Under the pieces are notes generated by a model. That model was not told the DNA's origin. It did no database searches and worked only from the letters and a program-made list of their open reading frames with translations. A stretch of 64,000 nucleotides of DNA from positions 56,720,774 to 56,784,773 of the forward strand of contig CM017561.1 of NCBI GenBank assembly GCA_007844125.1, read 5' to 3'. Positions 1 through 12,260 of the stretch are shown piece after piece. This DNA comes from Sinonovacula constricta (Eukaryota; Mollusca; Bivalvia; Cardiida; Solecurtidae). Numbering within the stretch: the first letter of the stretch is position 1; each line of letters opens with the position of its first letter. Made by a program: the position numbers and the translations under genes.

Positions 1-207
1 AAAAAAAATCGAGGCTCTTTACCTATAACCTTGACCATTTGTAAAGTGGTAATTATTTAGTTACTAAGACCTTCTTAAACTTGTATCGAAGTAGGATAAC
101 CATTTATCACTTATCTCAAACTGTGATTTTGCTGGGTAATGAAACTGTGACATACTTAGTAGTTAGCAATATTATTACTGCTATCATGGAAAATACAGAT
201 GTCACAC
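1..207. other. AT-rich leader, no gene
   Basis: Nothing recognisable apart from a short A run at the window edge. The open frame at 81-308 runs into the SINE that begins at 208 and has no coding character. Confidence 0.5.
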
Positions 208-530
208 CGGACCTGGTAGTGCAATTGGTAGAGCGTCAGGCTCCAGGTAAGGGAAGGCCCCGGGTTCGATCCCAGGCTGTGACATACCAAACTCGTTCAA
301 AATGGTAGTGGTATAGCTAGCTTCCTTGCTAACAGCTAAAGCAAATATAAGGGTAGTTCCACGACTGGTTGGCCCAGGGTCAGAATAATGTGACTGGGTG
401 TGGTATCATGCCAGGTGTTCATGGCATGCTATACACAGTGAAGGCAGCACTATATCTGCTTCAAGTGGAAACCGTCTTCAGATAACTGAAATAATGTTGG
501 TGGAATGATAAACGCAACAAACAAACAAAC
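208..530 (+). repeat. tRNA-derived SINE, family A, near full length
   Basis: The head has an A-box-like GGTAGTGCAATTGGTAGAGC and a B-box-like GGTTCGATCCC, as in a tRNA-derived RNA polymerase III promoter. A roughly 200-bp body follows, with conserved segments TGTGACTGGGTGTGGTATCATG and GGCAGCACTATATCTGCTTC, and the tail is (CAAA)n. Other copies lie at 21498, 27516, 35421, 39816, 48769 (minus) and 58321 (minus). A long conserved body after a tRNA head resembles the V-SINE/core-SINE layout described in molluscs; the family name is inferred, the multi-copy structure is seen. It is not a functional tRNA because it lacks a paired acceptor stem. Confidence 0.85.
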
Positions 531-699
531 GTCCACATCATTTTACTGAGGTCCTCAGCTTGGCACCATCTGAAGAGTTTCAATCTTTTGGCAGATTAGA
601 TGGGATGACCAGACACTCCCCCTCAGTAAAAGGCCTCCAGCTTTTAATTTTCACTCCAGAACAAGCTGGATGTCCTCTTGTCTGACTATCCAAGGCTGT

Positions 700-1000
700 A
701 TTGAATCAACTGTCTTTTTTAACTCTGAGAATTTCCTGTCTTTTTTATACTGAGAATTTCCTTTTTTAAGCCGAGAATGTCCTATGTTTTTTTTAATGCT
801 GAAAATGTCCTCTCTTGTTTTACTCTGAGAATTTCCTGTCTTTTTTTTTTACTGTGAATTTCCAGTCTTTTTATACACTAAGAATTTCCTGTCTTTTTTA
901 TAGGATGAGAATTTCCTGTTGTTTTTTTTAGTCTGAGAATTTCGTGGCTTTTTTAACACGGAGAATTTCCTGTCTTTTTTTTTTTTTTTGAAGGATTTGG
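700..1000. repeat. degenerate tandem repeat of CTGAGAATTTCCTGTC plus T-run
   Basis: About ten imperfect units, each made of a GAGAATTTCCTGTC-type core followed by a run of T and a short ACT/ACTC spacer. Unit length varies from about 25 to 40 bp because the T runs vary. No coding potential. Confidence 0.8.
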
Positions 1001-1217
1001 AGGAGTAATACATGGTTTAAGTCATATTCACTCTTATGAAACAAAACAATTGGTACAAAACAAAAACACTAAGTATATAACATAGAAAATTTACCATTGA
1101 CCCCCTCCTTGCAAGCCAAATACCGGTTGAAAATCATTAAAATCATAACACAGGTTATCTTGAAATAAGAATGAAAACAAATGTGCCACTCACAATGCAA
1201 ACATTAAATATACATGT

Positions 1218-1283
1218 ACCAAGTTGTGTAGTTGGTAGAGCACTGGATTGCTGTACAAGAGGTCCCTGGTTTAATCATACAAT
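1218..1283 (+). repeat. tRNA-like SINE head, truncated
   Basis: GTAGTTGGTAGAGCAC is followed by AGAGGTCCCTGGTTTAATC, an A box and a decayed B box. The first bases of the tRNA and the body of the known families are missing. Probably a truncated SINE head. Confidence 0.5.
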
Positions 1284-1535
1284 ATAAGCATTTTTAAGCA
1301 TTGTTTTTATTTTTTTTAAACCACAAACCATTTAAAACTGTTATGGAGAATAATGGAAATAATTTCCTCACTCTTGAACCATTTTTTTTCATTAATGTAA
1401 TTTTAGGGCTCAGAGTCATGAAATTATTACCATTATGACCAAACCAGAGCATGGAAACAACAAATTGTAATCAGTTATTATGGAGATGGTTAAATAATGT
1501 GTCTGCAAGAGTTATTATAGCTTGGAGAAACAGGA

Positions 1536-1690
1536 GTTATCATACATGTGAACTCTCCCACTTTTGGAGGGAGACTCCCACTTTTAAGGTTCAACATTTT
1601 TTGAAAACAATGCATATTATACACATTCTAAGATATCCCTACCAGAAAATATCAAATCTCACACTTTGCAGGTGAAATTCTTTTTGCCTG
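1536..1690 (-). repeat. fragment of the ATACATGTGAACT TIR element
   Basis: This reads as the reverse complement of the right half of the element at 42848-43068. It shares CATACATGTGAACTCTCCCAC at the end and AAGGTTCAACATTTTTT inside. The other terminus is missing. Confidence 0.6.
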
Positions 1691-4600
1691 CTAAGCACGG
1701 AAAAACATTTACATCCAGATCAGCCAGATCCCTGCTGGTCAGGATCTGCACTATTTTATGCTCTGTCTCTGGCAATATGTCTAGCTTCATTGACATTTAG
1801 CTGTTAATCAAAAGACTAAGAAGTTACGAATAAATGCAGCAAGCGTTAATCTGATATTCTGTGTATGCCTGTTTTGGTCCACTGACCTGCTTATGTCTCT
1901 GTCTACCTTAGGCCATTGTGACAAGAGCAATTCTTGTTGTCCTTAGTATTTAAATCACATGGTTGAAATAAGTAGGTAAACAATATGAAACTTTTGACCC
2001 CTGTCAAACCTACAGCCCGAAGTAAACAAATTCAAACCCATTGGTTTAACATGGTTAAATAATATTTTACTTCTAAATGGCTGTAGATAGTAAAACCGGA
2101 TTGGTTGGTCTCTGGTGTAATCCCTGGCTGAGGCATATGCTTGTTTGTTTTTAAAATTGTTCAGTGTGTATTGATGCATTATATTCCAATATAACATAGT
2201 AACAAACTCTTCAACAAGCCTTAAAACATGAGGAATATAATTTTGTGGCTTTTTTCGTTTCAAATACTAAATCAACATGTATTTATTAATTGGCAACATT
2301 AAACTGGCATATTTGTTGGATTCTGTAAATGGTTAAGATTTAACAAACTTTTTTAAGAATCATGATTTCCATACATGTGTTTATGTAAGACCGATACAAT
2401 CCCCAAGAATTTTGCAATTACCTTGTTTAAAAGTAATAAATGCAAGTTCAATGTTGCCATGCTATATCTGCATATTTGTCAGCTCATTTATAAATGATTA
2501 GCAAACATGATTAGGGTGGGTCATTTACAATAAAACTCTTTCACATCAGACTGATTTTTATTTTTTCATGTCATGATTATCTTCACTAAGACAATGATGT
2601 CACAACGTTTCATTGAATGGTAAACAATAAGTTTTACATGCAAATTTGGGTAACTTACACAAATGTACAGATGTACAAATGTTCATCTGTCTTTTAATCA
2701 TTTCAAGACTCGCTCTCAGCAAAAGTAATATCTATGATCAATCATATATTATAAATAGAAATACAGGTTCTACACAGGAAGTTAAATGCCAAAACCATTT
2801 TTAAAAAAAAGAAAATGTCTATAAGATAGCTATTTGACTTGGGTAGATAACCTGTTTTGACTGCTTTTGAATGAAACCCTGAATGTTAAATAAACATACC
2901 AAAAAGTCAGGCAAAAAAAAAGTAAAACTAATTTGAATTTTTTGTCTCTGAAGATAAATAACAGATATTTAGTGAGGACTTTGTTGTAAAGCTTTTAAGA
3001 GCTGATGGTATTTACCTTGCATTTCTTTAACACAAACATTGACAGCAAAATAAACAATAACATAAAGTGACGCAGAAAACAATTCCGAAGATAAACATTA
3101 TAGATCAGCTAAGGGCAACTCAAAAGTGTCTTTAGACTTAAGGTAAAACGAAGCAGTTAACATTATGGGTATTTATTTTGTGATTTTTGATCGAATGATA
3201 AAAAAATCAAAGGTGTTTGTCAAAGACTTGAACAAGGAACACAAGTGGAAAATTTAGAACATTGTCAAAGGCCTGACATATCAAATGACAACTACCATTG
3301 CCGAACATAAAAGCAAACATTTTAAATTTATAATTCCTTGGCATAACACAGTAGAGGGAATAAAAGCTTTTTTGAAACATAATCCCAGGGTAAACAATCA
3401 CCCACTTAATGAAAATGTAGTTACTTATTTATTTATTTTCCCTGACACATCATTCAAATATAGCCTCTAAGCAGGGAGACCAACATGTTTCATTACTTTT
3501 GTAAAGGGACCAGATTATTGTTTGGGTAGACAAATAAACAAAAATTACCTTGGGAACAGCCAATCTATACACAAAGGGATAAAATAGGGTATTTTCCTTC
3601 TGAAATATGAAGGAAAAAATGAACTACAAACAATATTGCTACACTGAAAGCTTCCCCACTCATTGCTGTGACAAAGGACAAATTGTAAATAAATATTGGC
3701 ATCAAAGAAAGAAGTAACATTCAGAGAACAATACGTGCTAACTGGGGATATGATCTGTAATTGCTCCAAGTAAACAGTTGACAGCCCTGCTATCTAATTG
3801 AACTTGTTTACCAGGACAAGTAAACAGCGAAACCTATGAAAGCCATTACTCAAAATTTCTCAAGAGGGTATCATATTAAAGTGGATATGAGAAATTGAGA
3901 AATGTCAGAAAACACTTTTTTCATGAAGCTACCACAGAACACAGTAAACTGAATGTGTGGGAGCGGTAAAGAACAAAGGCCAGGGTTTCATGACAAAGTA
4001 TTTATTTGACTAGAGAAGAATGGCAGTAGTTTATTGATCAAAATGAGGCATCTATGAACAAGACTTCAGATTTATATTTAAAATGCCCCCCAGCTCCCAA
4101 AATGTGTGGGTTTGAACCCAGGTCAAGGCCCAAGGTCATGGAATTGTATTATATAATTTTGAGCCAAACTCTGATTAACTATTCTTCAATTTACAACTTA
4201 CAACACACACAAGTTTGCAGATTCAAAGTTTTTTCAACCTTTTTATTCCTCAACAAAATTTTTAAGAACATGCTAACAGATTTTGGTGGTACTTTCAAGA
4301 AATCAATCTGTTACATATTCAGGACCTCCTTAGTTGTTAATGTACCTTTTAAAAGTTCTGGATCTAATGCATGTAGGGTGTACTCGTAAGCGATCTACAT
4401 GTACCTATAAGTTGTCTTGGCATTCTGTATTCTGACCAGCCAACTAATAACTCTTGAAAATTGCAAAATTCCACCTTATATTATGATAATATTGCCATCT
4501 TAGTAAATATCAATGGTTCTATCCAGACTCAGAAACCAGTCGACAAAACCCGGCGTATCGTGGTCCAAGTCCACCAAAATCTTCATCAGTCTATTATATT

Positions 4601-5520
4601 TTATATAATTATATAAGTTATATAGACAGATGGTGCACTAGAACTTTTAGCCACATCATTTTCAAAATTCTGAATTATTATGAAAACATATATACTAAAC
4701 TAAACAGTGATTTACAGCCTTTTACTGAACCCAACCACCTAGGTTTGCCAGCTTGGTGGACCGAAGGTACAGTGTTTTTAAATTCTTTCGTTAATATGGA
4801 GAATTAGACAAGACAAATTCCTAGTGTTACATGTAGACATGCATCAATTCCATTATGTATGGGTCAGGACCCAGATTTGAACAGGCTATTTTACTTTATT
4901 TACATATTTATTTTTATGAGGGAACGGGGCAAGTTTAATGGAATTAGATTGATATTAAGCTTACGATGAGGGAAACTGAAGAATTAAGTTAAATTCATTT
5001 AGCACGTACTTATGGTTTTAACACTTTAAACATTTGATTGGTTTGTTTGTTGTGTTGCATCAAACTGAAAAAATTAAAACCACACTGGCAACATCCATTT
5101 CTCTGTTTTGTATATGGAAAATATTAATATTTAAAAATTAAAAGATGAATATTAGAGATATACAAGTACAATTATAGAAATATCAATATTTTTGCATTCT
5201 AAATGTACCAAGTACATGAACTTATACTATCCAATACTGTTGTTGATGTGTTGTTCTTTTTTTCATTATAACTTTATTAATAATTTTAACATGTAGTATT
5301 AACTTTTTGGTATATACCAATATTATTTTGCTAAATAAGTCTTTATATTACCTTTCAGGACTTAAATTGGTATTGACAATCAGTTGAAAGATAGAAAAAT
5401 ATTACTTAAGACTAATATTCTTTAGTTTCTTATATTAACCTAAAGTTATGAGTACTGAACTGATCTGCTGGTTATCACCTTATTCCATAAGAAAATGAAT
5501 AAAACAAAAGTTATATACTA
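1691..5520. other. AT-rich non-coding stretch
   Basis: No exon with conserved protein similarity was recognised on either strand. The short open frames (1955-2263 minus, 3545-3769 minus, 4054-4389 plus) have no domain motif, no convincing splice context and AT-rich composition like their surroundings. It could be an intron of the candidate minus-strand gene that starts near 13.37 kb, or intergenic DNA. Confidence 0.5.
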
Positions 5521-6272
5521 TTAAAGGTTGTATCCGACAGCTTGGACCAATCTTTTTCTCTCAAAACTTTCCTATCAATTATTGTTACATGAATAGATCC
5601 TGCGAAATGTTGTTTATTGTTGTCCTAAGTCTAAGTAAAAAGAGAAGCATATAACTGCAAACGTCATTATAAATTATATTTCCTATCTCAGCCATTCGGC
5701 AAGTTAGCTATTTTTAACTAAGAAAACCATGCAACCACTTACTTTTAAGATTACGTTATATCGACAACCGGATACTTCGCTGTGATGTTGATATCTTATT
5801 TAAGTGGAAATAGAAAGAGGGATTGGGATTAGCAGTCATTACTGCCGATACTCTGCAGCGACATTTCTTTCAGGGAGCCCAGGGACTAAACCCGGCCAGT
5901 CCATTATACACACACTGACGAGTCAGACATAATGCTGTCCCCTTAGCCCTGAGCATGAGAAGGGAAGCCACTACTACCAACTTTAAAGTCTTTTGTTTGA
6001 CACAGACGGGGTTTGAACCCACGACCTCCCGATCAGCAAGCCGACGCTCTACCAACTGTGCTATTGCGGCCAGTTACATTTAGAAAGAATAGACAATAAG
6101 GGCAATTGTTTCATGTTTTGTACAGTCTAACATTTGAGGCAGTGTTCAAAATCATCTTTTCTTAGACCATAGTATGAGTTTATATAGAATTTATCCCCAA
6201 ATTCAGCAAAACAAGGAAAATATATTGTAACAAGTATTTAATTTAGGGAAACTGTCCGATACCACCTTTAAG
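5521..6272 (+). mobile_element. TTAA-flanked foldback MITE, copy A, with SINE inside
   Basis: The ends are inverted: AAAGGTTGTATCCGACAG at the left and CTGTCCGATACCACCTTT at the right, each bordered by TTAA. The internal sequence (GAAAACCATGCAACC..., AAAATCATCTTTTCTTAGAC...) recurs in the copies at 15957, 22653, 23718, 24316, 25164, 45729 and 61588. No transposase is encoded. A TTAA target site is typical of piggyBac-type transposition, so it may be a non-autonomous piggyBac-like element; that link is inference. Confidence 0.75.
5820..6074 (-). repeat. tRNA-derived SINE, family B, inserted in MITE copy A
   Basis: Read on the minus strand: tRNA-like head (CAGTTGGTAGAGCGTCGGC, B box GGGTTCAAACCC), then a body with AAAGTTGGTAGTAGTGGCTTCCC and the CCGGCCxGGTTTAGTCCCTGG segment, ending in a GGATTAGC-type 3' end. 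The MITE sequence is continuous on both sides, so the SINE is the younger insertion. The open frame at 5870-6055 is its antisense product and not a gene. Confidence 0.85.
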
Positions 6273-8350
6273 AGTAAAATATTAATCAGTTTCTGAAACA
6301 CAGCAGTATATTACTTCATGCAGAACACAAAGCTGAAAATAATATAAATACTTTTAAATTAATTTAAACTTTTTCTAAATCAATATAAATCAATATGAAC
6401 TATTATTATCAGATACAAATGAAAAACGTTATTAAAATGTATAGAAATGAATGCACAATTTAGAACATGTAGTTAATATTTATCTAATGCTAAAATACAT
6501 AAAGATCTCATTATTGTTGTTTGGTCATGCAATGGTTGTTTTCCTCCTGTCGTTTTATGACAAAATCATTTCATTAAATGCAGCGTTATTTTTTCATTTG
6601 AAAAGTACGAGATAAAAAATGCACAGATTTGAAAACAATGAGTTTTTTTTCAGAATTCATGATATTTTTTAGTAATCTTTAAGTAATCTTTGACAAAAGT
6701 TTTATTTTTTCAGATAAAAACAAATAACAATGTACATTCATTGTACAAAAACATTATATCTTATTTTCATTTGTGATAGTTTTGCCGGTCAAATCCTGTC
6801 CAAAACGGTGATAAGTCGCTGATCAGACGACGGACAAAGTTTATTTTCAGGAGGTATGACATTAGCGTCTCAAAAATGAAAACGGAAATGACTGGAGATC
6901 ATTCTGGTTACCGGCATCATATTGTACTGCCAATATAAACAGGAAACAAGTGCGTGTGAACAAGTGCTCGTGACGTAACGGTGTTCCAGACAATTTTTAC
7001 CTTGTAGTAATTGCTCAAAGACGATGTATAATGGATATAAATTTTTTCGGACGTTATGACTGCTAGTTTATCGATTGCGTTTTTTTAAGCGCAGATGTAT
7101 TAAAATTATGCATTTTCTTGAAAAATATGCACTAAAATCACAAATCGCACACCAAAAAAAAATCACAATTAAATTAATCAAAATTAAAGCCCTGACATTT
7201 TGCTTGAGCATAAGAAAGGGAACAATAAAACTATTATTTTCTATCTTCATTAAAAGTGATTACTTAGGTAATAATTGTGGCCCTGAATTTAAACCAGTGC
7301 CTCCCATACCTTAAAACAACACTCTACCTTCTACAAGACCAGGTCCTATTAAAAAAAATGTTATAATTAACCTGGTTTTGTAGTACAACAACTACATGCA
7401 CTCACATCTCACCAGCTGCTTCATGCATTAAGTTAAACATATAAACAAATGTTCAATCTTTATGTGTTAAAAGAATTCATCTGTATCTATCATCTCTCCA
7501 AGCTGTCGACTAAAATTTTTGTTAGTAGTTTTGACTTATGGCATATTACAACTGCCAGGTCAGAGTTAAGCGTATGTATGTTATGCAAAGAAACACATAT
7601 CCTACACTTCAAATTTGATAAAATGTTTGTGTCACTTTCGAGCAGATCAGTGTATCATTTATAACAGACATATACACATGATAAATACCTTCCCTATGTA
7701 TTATTTAAGTTCGAAGCTATTTTTTGATTGTAGAGCTTCAAATAGCTTTAAATAGTTGAAAACGGTTGCAATGTTTTTGATTCTCTGAGCCTTAAACAAA
7801 AAACAACCCAATAACTTTACAGAATGTTCATATATTGCTTGTAATTAGGGAAAATTATTTAATCTTTTATATATTGTGGATAAGCAAAGTTTCACAAAGT
7901 CAATCAACTCTGACAGAGGTAAATACTTCTTTATAATAAACCACCTGTTAAAACAAATTATCAGAAATCATACAAACATTCATGAATGAAATAATATGAC
8001 TGGTAAAAAAACAATTAAAAACAAGACATACATGTATTTGGAATAAAAGACCAATCAAAATTATGGTGAATACCTTTAACCCTTCCCCAACCCCCTTACC
8101 CCTTTAAAAAAAAAAAAAAAAGGTGGCAAGTCCTGATTGAACCTCATCAGTAAAATTACATAGTCTTTGTTGCTAGTTAATTGAAAAGCCACAGTCTACT
8201 ACCTATGATGATGAGTCAGCAAAAGTTACAATCAATAAATAAAATAAAATTAACGCCATCGCTAATGCTGAATAAATCATAGGAAATATAACAAATATAA
8301 ATAGTCTTTAAAGACTACTTAAATTAAACATAAATAGAAATAAAAACAAA
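6273..8350. other. non-coding stretch with one CpG-containing patch
   Basis: Mostly AT-rich unique sequence. The segment at about 6780-7060 is richer in CpG and has a CRE-like TGACGTAA near 6971 and several GT/AG splice-like sites on both strands. It could be a promoter or first exon, but no reading frame supports a gene. Confidence 0.4.
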
Positions 8351-8695
8351 TGGGGGCACCCAATGCAGAGTGGTTAGTGTCAACAGACTTGTAAATACTC
8401 AGGTCCTCACTGTGTGGGTTCAAATCAATCAAGGAATAAAGTTTTGTTCTGTTTTTTAGATACATCGCAGCAACCAATTACGATCATTATAGCGATTTCC
8501 AGCAATTTGGTTGAGGAAGACCTCAAACAAATGTCTGGGAAAAACCACCGGCGCACCATGGGTCAGGTGGAAATTCTTCCCACATTAAGTCCTTTGCTTC
8601 AAACCAGACTCGAACCCACGCGGTGTGAGTCTTAAGCAGTCAGAGAAGTTGCAATTCGGTGACTCAACCATTATGCCACAGGCGCCCCTCATGGG
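8351..8695. repeat. pair of tRNA-like SINE heads in opposite orientation (family C)
   Basis: A + strand head (GGGGCACCCAATGCAGAGTG, then GTGGTTAGTGTC) starts at 8351. A longer minus-strand copy occupies about 8495-8695, with AATGGTTGAGTCACCGAATT and a B box GGGTTCGAGTC on the minus strand. Related family C pieces lie at 20180, 28795, 29624, 31668, 41390, 55120 and 59690. The frame at 8414-8635 is part of this repeat. Confidence 0.6.
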
Positions 8696-8699
8696 TTAA

Positions 8700-10070
8700 A
8701 AAAATGGTAAAGTTCTTTCAGGTGACGAGCTGTGAGTTGGTTATGTTAAGTAACTTATATGGGAGTTTCTTAACCAGTGACAGTGTGATGTCACTGTAAT
8801 GACCACTAGTGTGATGCAAAAATTACCAGCAATAAATGTTTCTTCCAATAAAATGAGAATTATTGTATAGGAATTTCATTGATATACAGGTAACACCTAA
8901 TTGTCAATGAAGTATCGAAGAGCCACACAGCAACCATTTAAACAATAAACTTTTGACGAGTAAGACAAAGATCAATGCTGGTTTTTTTAAGGTCCTACTA
9001 GCAGGTAATTATTACAGTGTTAGTGTGATGTATCTATCAAAATCTAATCAAAACAAAACACAATTTCTAAAAAAGTCTTAGACTTGTCTATAGCTTAACA
9101 TGTTGTCTGTATGGGCCCACCCTTGAATGACATAGACTGTAACAAATGTACCTAAAAATAAATGCTTGGTATTCATAGCTTTGACAGACTTATCAATTCG
9201 CTACCACTTATTTGCAAAGCCCTGTCATTACCCTGTGTATTAATCAATCAAACATAGATTTATGAAGGCAGTGAAAATTATCTGTCTATCTCTATTTCGC
9301 TCCTTTCAATAAGCCTAAAGTTAATTATACTACCATATTTAGAAAAAAAAAGGACTATTTCAAAACTGGTAAAGCACTTGAATTGTGTCACTTGAGCTTT
9401 TTTCCTTAAGTACCCTTGTCTCAAGGATCTTACGAAGTAAACAATTATTTACACAGCCAACTGCAGAGCTTTAAGCCCAGTATATAATTGGAAATTCTGC
9501 CCATATTTCTTATTAAAGAATAAACAACTGCCGTTGTCAATAAATAATGCCAGATCACGTTATCTGTATTGATTTACCAAAAGCATTATTCAGTAAAACA
9601 AGCAAGACTGATAGCCCACTATCAGATTATACATTTTTATTTACACTCCCAATCTGAACAACCAGTATGGATGAGCTGTGTGTTTACTTCATGGTATTTG
9701 TTCCGAGTTCTTGCTTCAAATTTAATGGCTGAAAACGTGTAGCAACAGGACTAATAACGGAACTTATTCAGACTGGGGAGAAGTCACTCAACCTCTAAAT
9801 AAGATGAAAATCTGACATTTTGACACTTCGAAACCCACACAATTATAGTCATGTTGGTGACATCTATCTTCTCATAGTCGGGAATGATCCCCTGCAAATG
9901 TCTGGGTAGAACCACTGGCTTAGCAACTGGTCAGTTGGAGGACCTCATGACAGGAATAAGATAAATATGATGAATACATCCCATAATTCTTCACTGAATC
10001 TTTACAAGAAGATGATCATTAAAACTGTCACAATCAGATGGTTCTGATGAGTACCAGTAATATAGGGTTT
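8700..10070. other. AT-rich non-coding stretch
   Basis: No exon recognised. About 9700-9960 contains a decayed family C SINE body (CCTGCAAATGTCTGGGTAGAACCACTGG-type wording recurs near 54790 and 55210). Confidence 0.4.
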
Positions 10071-10073
10071 GGA

Positions 10074-10329
10074 TCAGGGGCGGATCCAGAAAATTTTGGT
10101 GGGGAGTGGGGGGTGTTTATGAATCAAGAACCGTTCAACTTATCACACAGTAAATACAAGATACATATACACAGAATGTGACCCTAACTTTGACCTAAGC
10201 AGTCAACAGACAAAATTTACTTAGTATTTTTTAAGCTTTCATGCATATGTTTTCACAACTCTGCTCTTTTACCTGGCAGGTGGGAGAGAATGCATCCCCA
10301 TATCCCCGCCCCTAGATCCATCCCTTGTT
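10074..10329 (+). mobile_element. hAT-like MITE, CAGGGGCGGATCCAG ends
   Basis: It begins CAGGGGCGGATCCAGAAA and ends with AGATCCATCCCTTG, an inverted match to the start. CAGGGGCGGATCC termini are typical of non-autonomous hAT elements in many animals (family knowledge). A second copy with the same inner sequence (CCTAAGCAGTCAACAGACAA) is at 53968-54225. No transposase is encoded. Confidence 0.65.
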
Positions 10330-10449
10330 TGGATAAATAAATAATCAATTTTGAGATAAGCTTCCATTTATAAGGAGTTTTAAAAATGTTGTGCTTTAAA
10401 GCCACCTTCATCAGTTGTTCAAAGGTTTCTTTCGAATGAGTTAAGTAAG

Positions 10450-11317
10450 ACTATAAGGATGATGAGTAATGATGATGATGAGGAGGAGAAGAAGGAGAAA
10501 GGTAAGAGGGGATAAGATGGTATGATGATTAGGAGGAGTAGGATATAATCATGAGGCAAATGAAATGATGATGAGGACAAAACATTCTAATTATAAGTAA
10601 AAGGGAGATATGATGATGAGGAGGATAAGAGGACAAGGTGATAGGATGAGGACGAGGAGGATATAACAATGATGAGGAGGATATGATGATGAGGAGGAAA
10701 TATGATGAGGAGGAGGATGTGACCATCAGGAGGAGGCTATGATGATGATGAGGTTATATAGACAATGATAAGGAGGGGGATATAACAAGGGGGAGGATAA
10801 CCTAAACATGAGGAAGGAGATATGATGAGGAGGAAAAGGAGGATGTGATAAAAAGAGGGAGATTTATAAGGAGGATATGATAATGATGATAATGGGACAG
10901 AGGATAGGGATAGAGATCTGAGGAGGAGGAGAATGATATAATGATGATGTTGTGGAGGATATATTTCTAGGAAGGAGGAGAAAATGATGATGAGAAGGAG
11001 AATGCATATATGACAATGAGAATGAGGATATGATAAGAAGGAGCAGGTGGGATTATGAAGATGAGGTGAATATGGTGATGAGAAGGAAAAGAATATAGGA
11101 GGGAGGAAGACTGATAAGAAGGATAATATGATAATGAGGAGGACAGTGATGTAAGGAGGATATGATGATAATAATGAGGAAGGACATGATGATGAGAAGA
11201 AGAATGTAATGATGCAGACATTGTGGAGGTGGGAGATATGATGGTGAGGAGGAAGAGGAAGAGGATAAAACAAGGGCTAGGAGGATATCATGATGGAAAT
11301 GGGGATGGAGATATGAT
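10450..11317. repeat. 870-bp polypurine GATGAGGAGGA tract
   Basis: The + strand is almost entirely A, G and T in a GATGAGGAGGATATGATGA pattern with very few C. The minus-strand frames here (10529-10726, 10737-11273, 10967-11221) are Ser/His/Tyr/Leu-rich translations of the repeat, not proteins. Such purine-pyrimidine strand asymmetry can form triplex (H-DNA). Confidence 0.85.
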
Positions 11318-11323
11318 TATAAA

Positions 11324-11356
<33 letters not shown>

Positions 11357-11372
11357 TTGATGATGTCACTTA
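11318..11372. repeat. (GAT)n microsatellite
   Basis: About 15 GAT units with one GTT interruption, at the edge of the polypurine tract. Confidence 0.9.
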
Positions 11373-12000
11373 TTCTTTTCCCTACTTTTACATACAGTAT
11401 GTATGTACATATAGATTTATAAGAGTAATGTTTCCCTAGCATTGCCTGTAACCATTCATTCATTACATTATAATAAGTAGGGATATTGAATTTCTGCTTT
11501 TATGAAAGCTTTGTGTTGTTTGTTATGTTGTTTTTGCACCAAAACAACAACATCCTGAGTTATTACCCCCCAGAGCAATGTTATCAAACTAGGTGAACAA
11601 TAAAAACAGTTATTTAGTGGCATGTAAATAGCCCTGCGAACAAACCCACACACAAAAGACTGCAGCCCAGAACAATTAATGTAGCACTGGGCTGAGAGAG
11701 AATGCAGAAAAAATCAATTTCCCAGCAAAGTGTATGGCACGGTAATCCAGCAAACAAACAAAGTAAATAAACAATGCTTCCATCTGCCATCAGAAATTGA
11801 CTGCAATCACTAGAGGCACCCAAAGGGGAACTTCTGAAATATTGGCAGAGCATAGCAGCAGATAAAAAAACAGATTTAGATTTGGGTTTGTTGTTGATGT
11901 TTTATAGGAATAGCTCTGAAAACTGTGAATATTTCATTTTGTTCTTTCTTGAAGTTAGGTCATATCTATATACAGATTAAAAATGGTGGCAAAATAGACA
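11373..12000. other. unassigned sequence
   Basis: Slightly less AT-rich than its surroundings. The minus frame at 11614-11853 (79 codons, Leu/Cys-rich) lacks a recognisable family or strong splice sites, so no gene is called. Confidence 0.4.
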
Positions 12001-12002
12001 AG

Positions 12003-12260
12003 ACAAAGAAAGAAAGAAAAGAAAGAAAGAAAGAAAGAAAGAAAAAGAAAGAAAGAAAGAAAGAAAGAACGACAGAAAAAAGGAAGGAGTAAGGAAGGGG
12101 GATAATAGGGTAACAGTGATAATAGACAGAAGAGTTAAGACAAAACAAAAAGAATGGGTATAGGGAAAACAATAGAAAGAACATGAAGGGAAAAAAATAA
12201 TTAATTAAAGAAAGAAAAATTGAAAAGAAACATAGAAAGTAAGAAATAAAGAATTGGTAT
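12003..12260. repeat. (GAAA)n microsatellite and purine-rich flank
   Basis: GAAA units from about 12003 to 12070, grading into an A/G-rich tract to about 12260. The minus frame at 11966-12184 (Phe/Leu/Ser runs) is its translation. Confidence 0.9.

Noticed and set aside
10737..11273. 178-codon minus-strand open frame rich in Ser, His, Leu, Pro and Tyr
   Set aside because: It is the translation of the GATGAGGAGGA polypurine repeat; no splice sites or non-repeat sequence support it.
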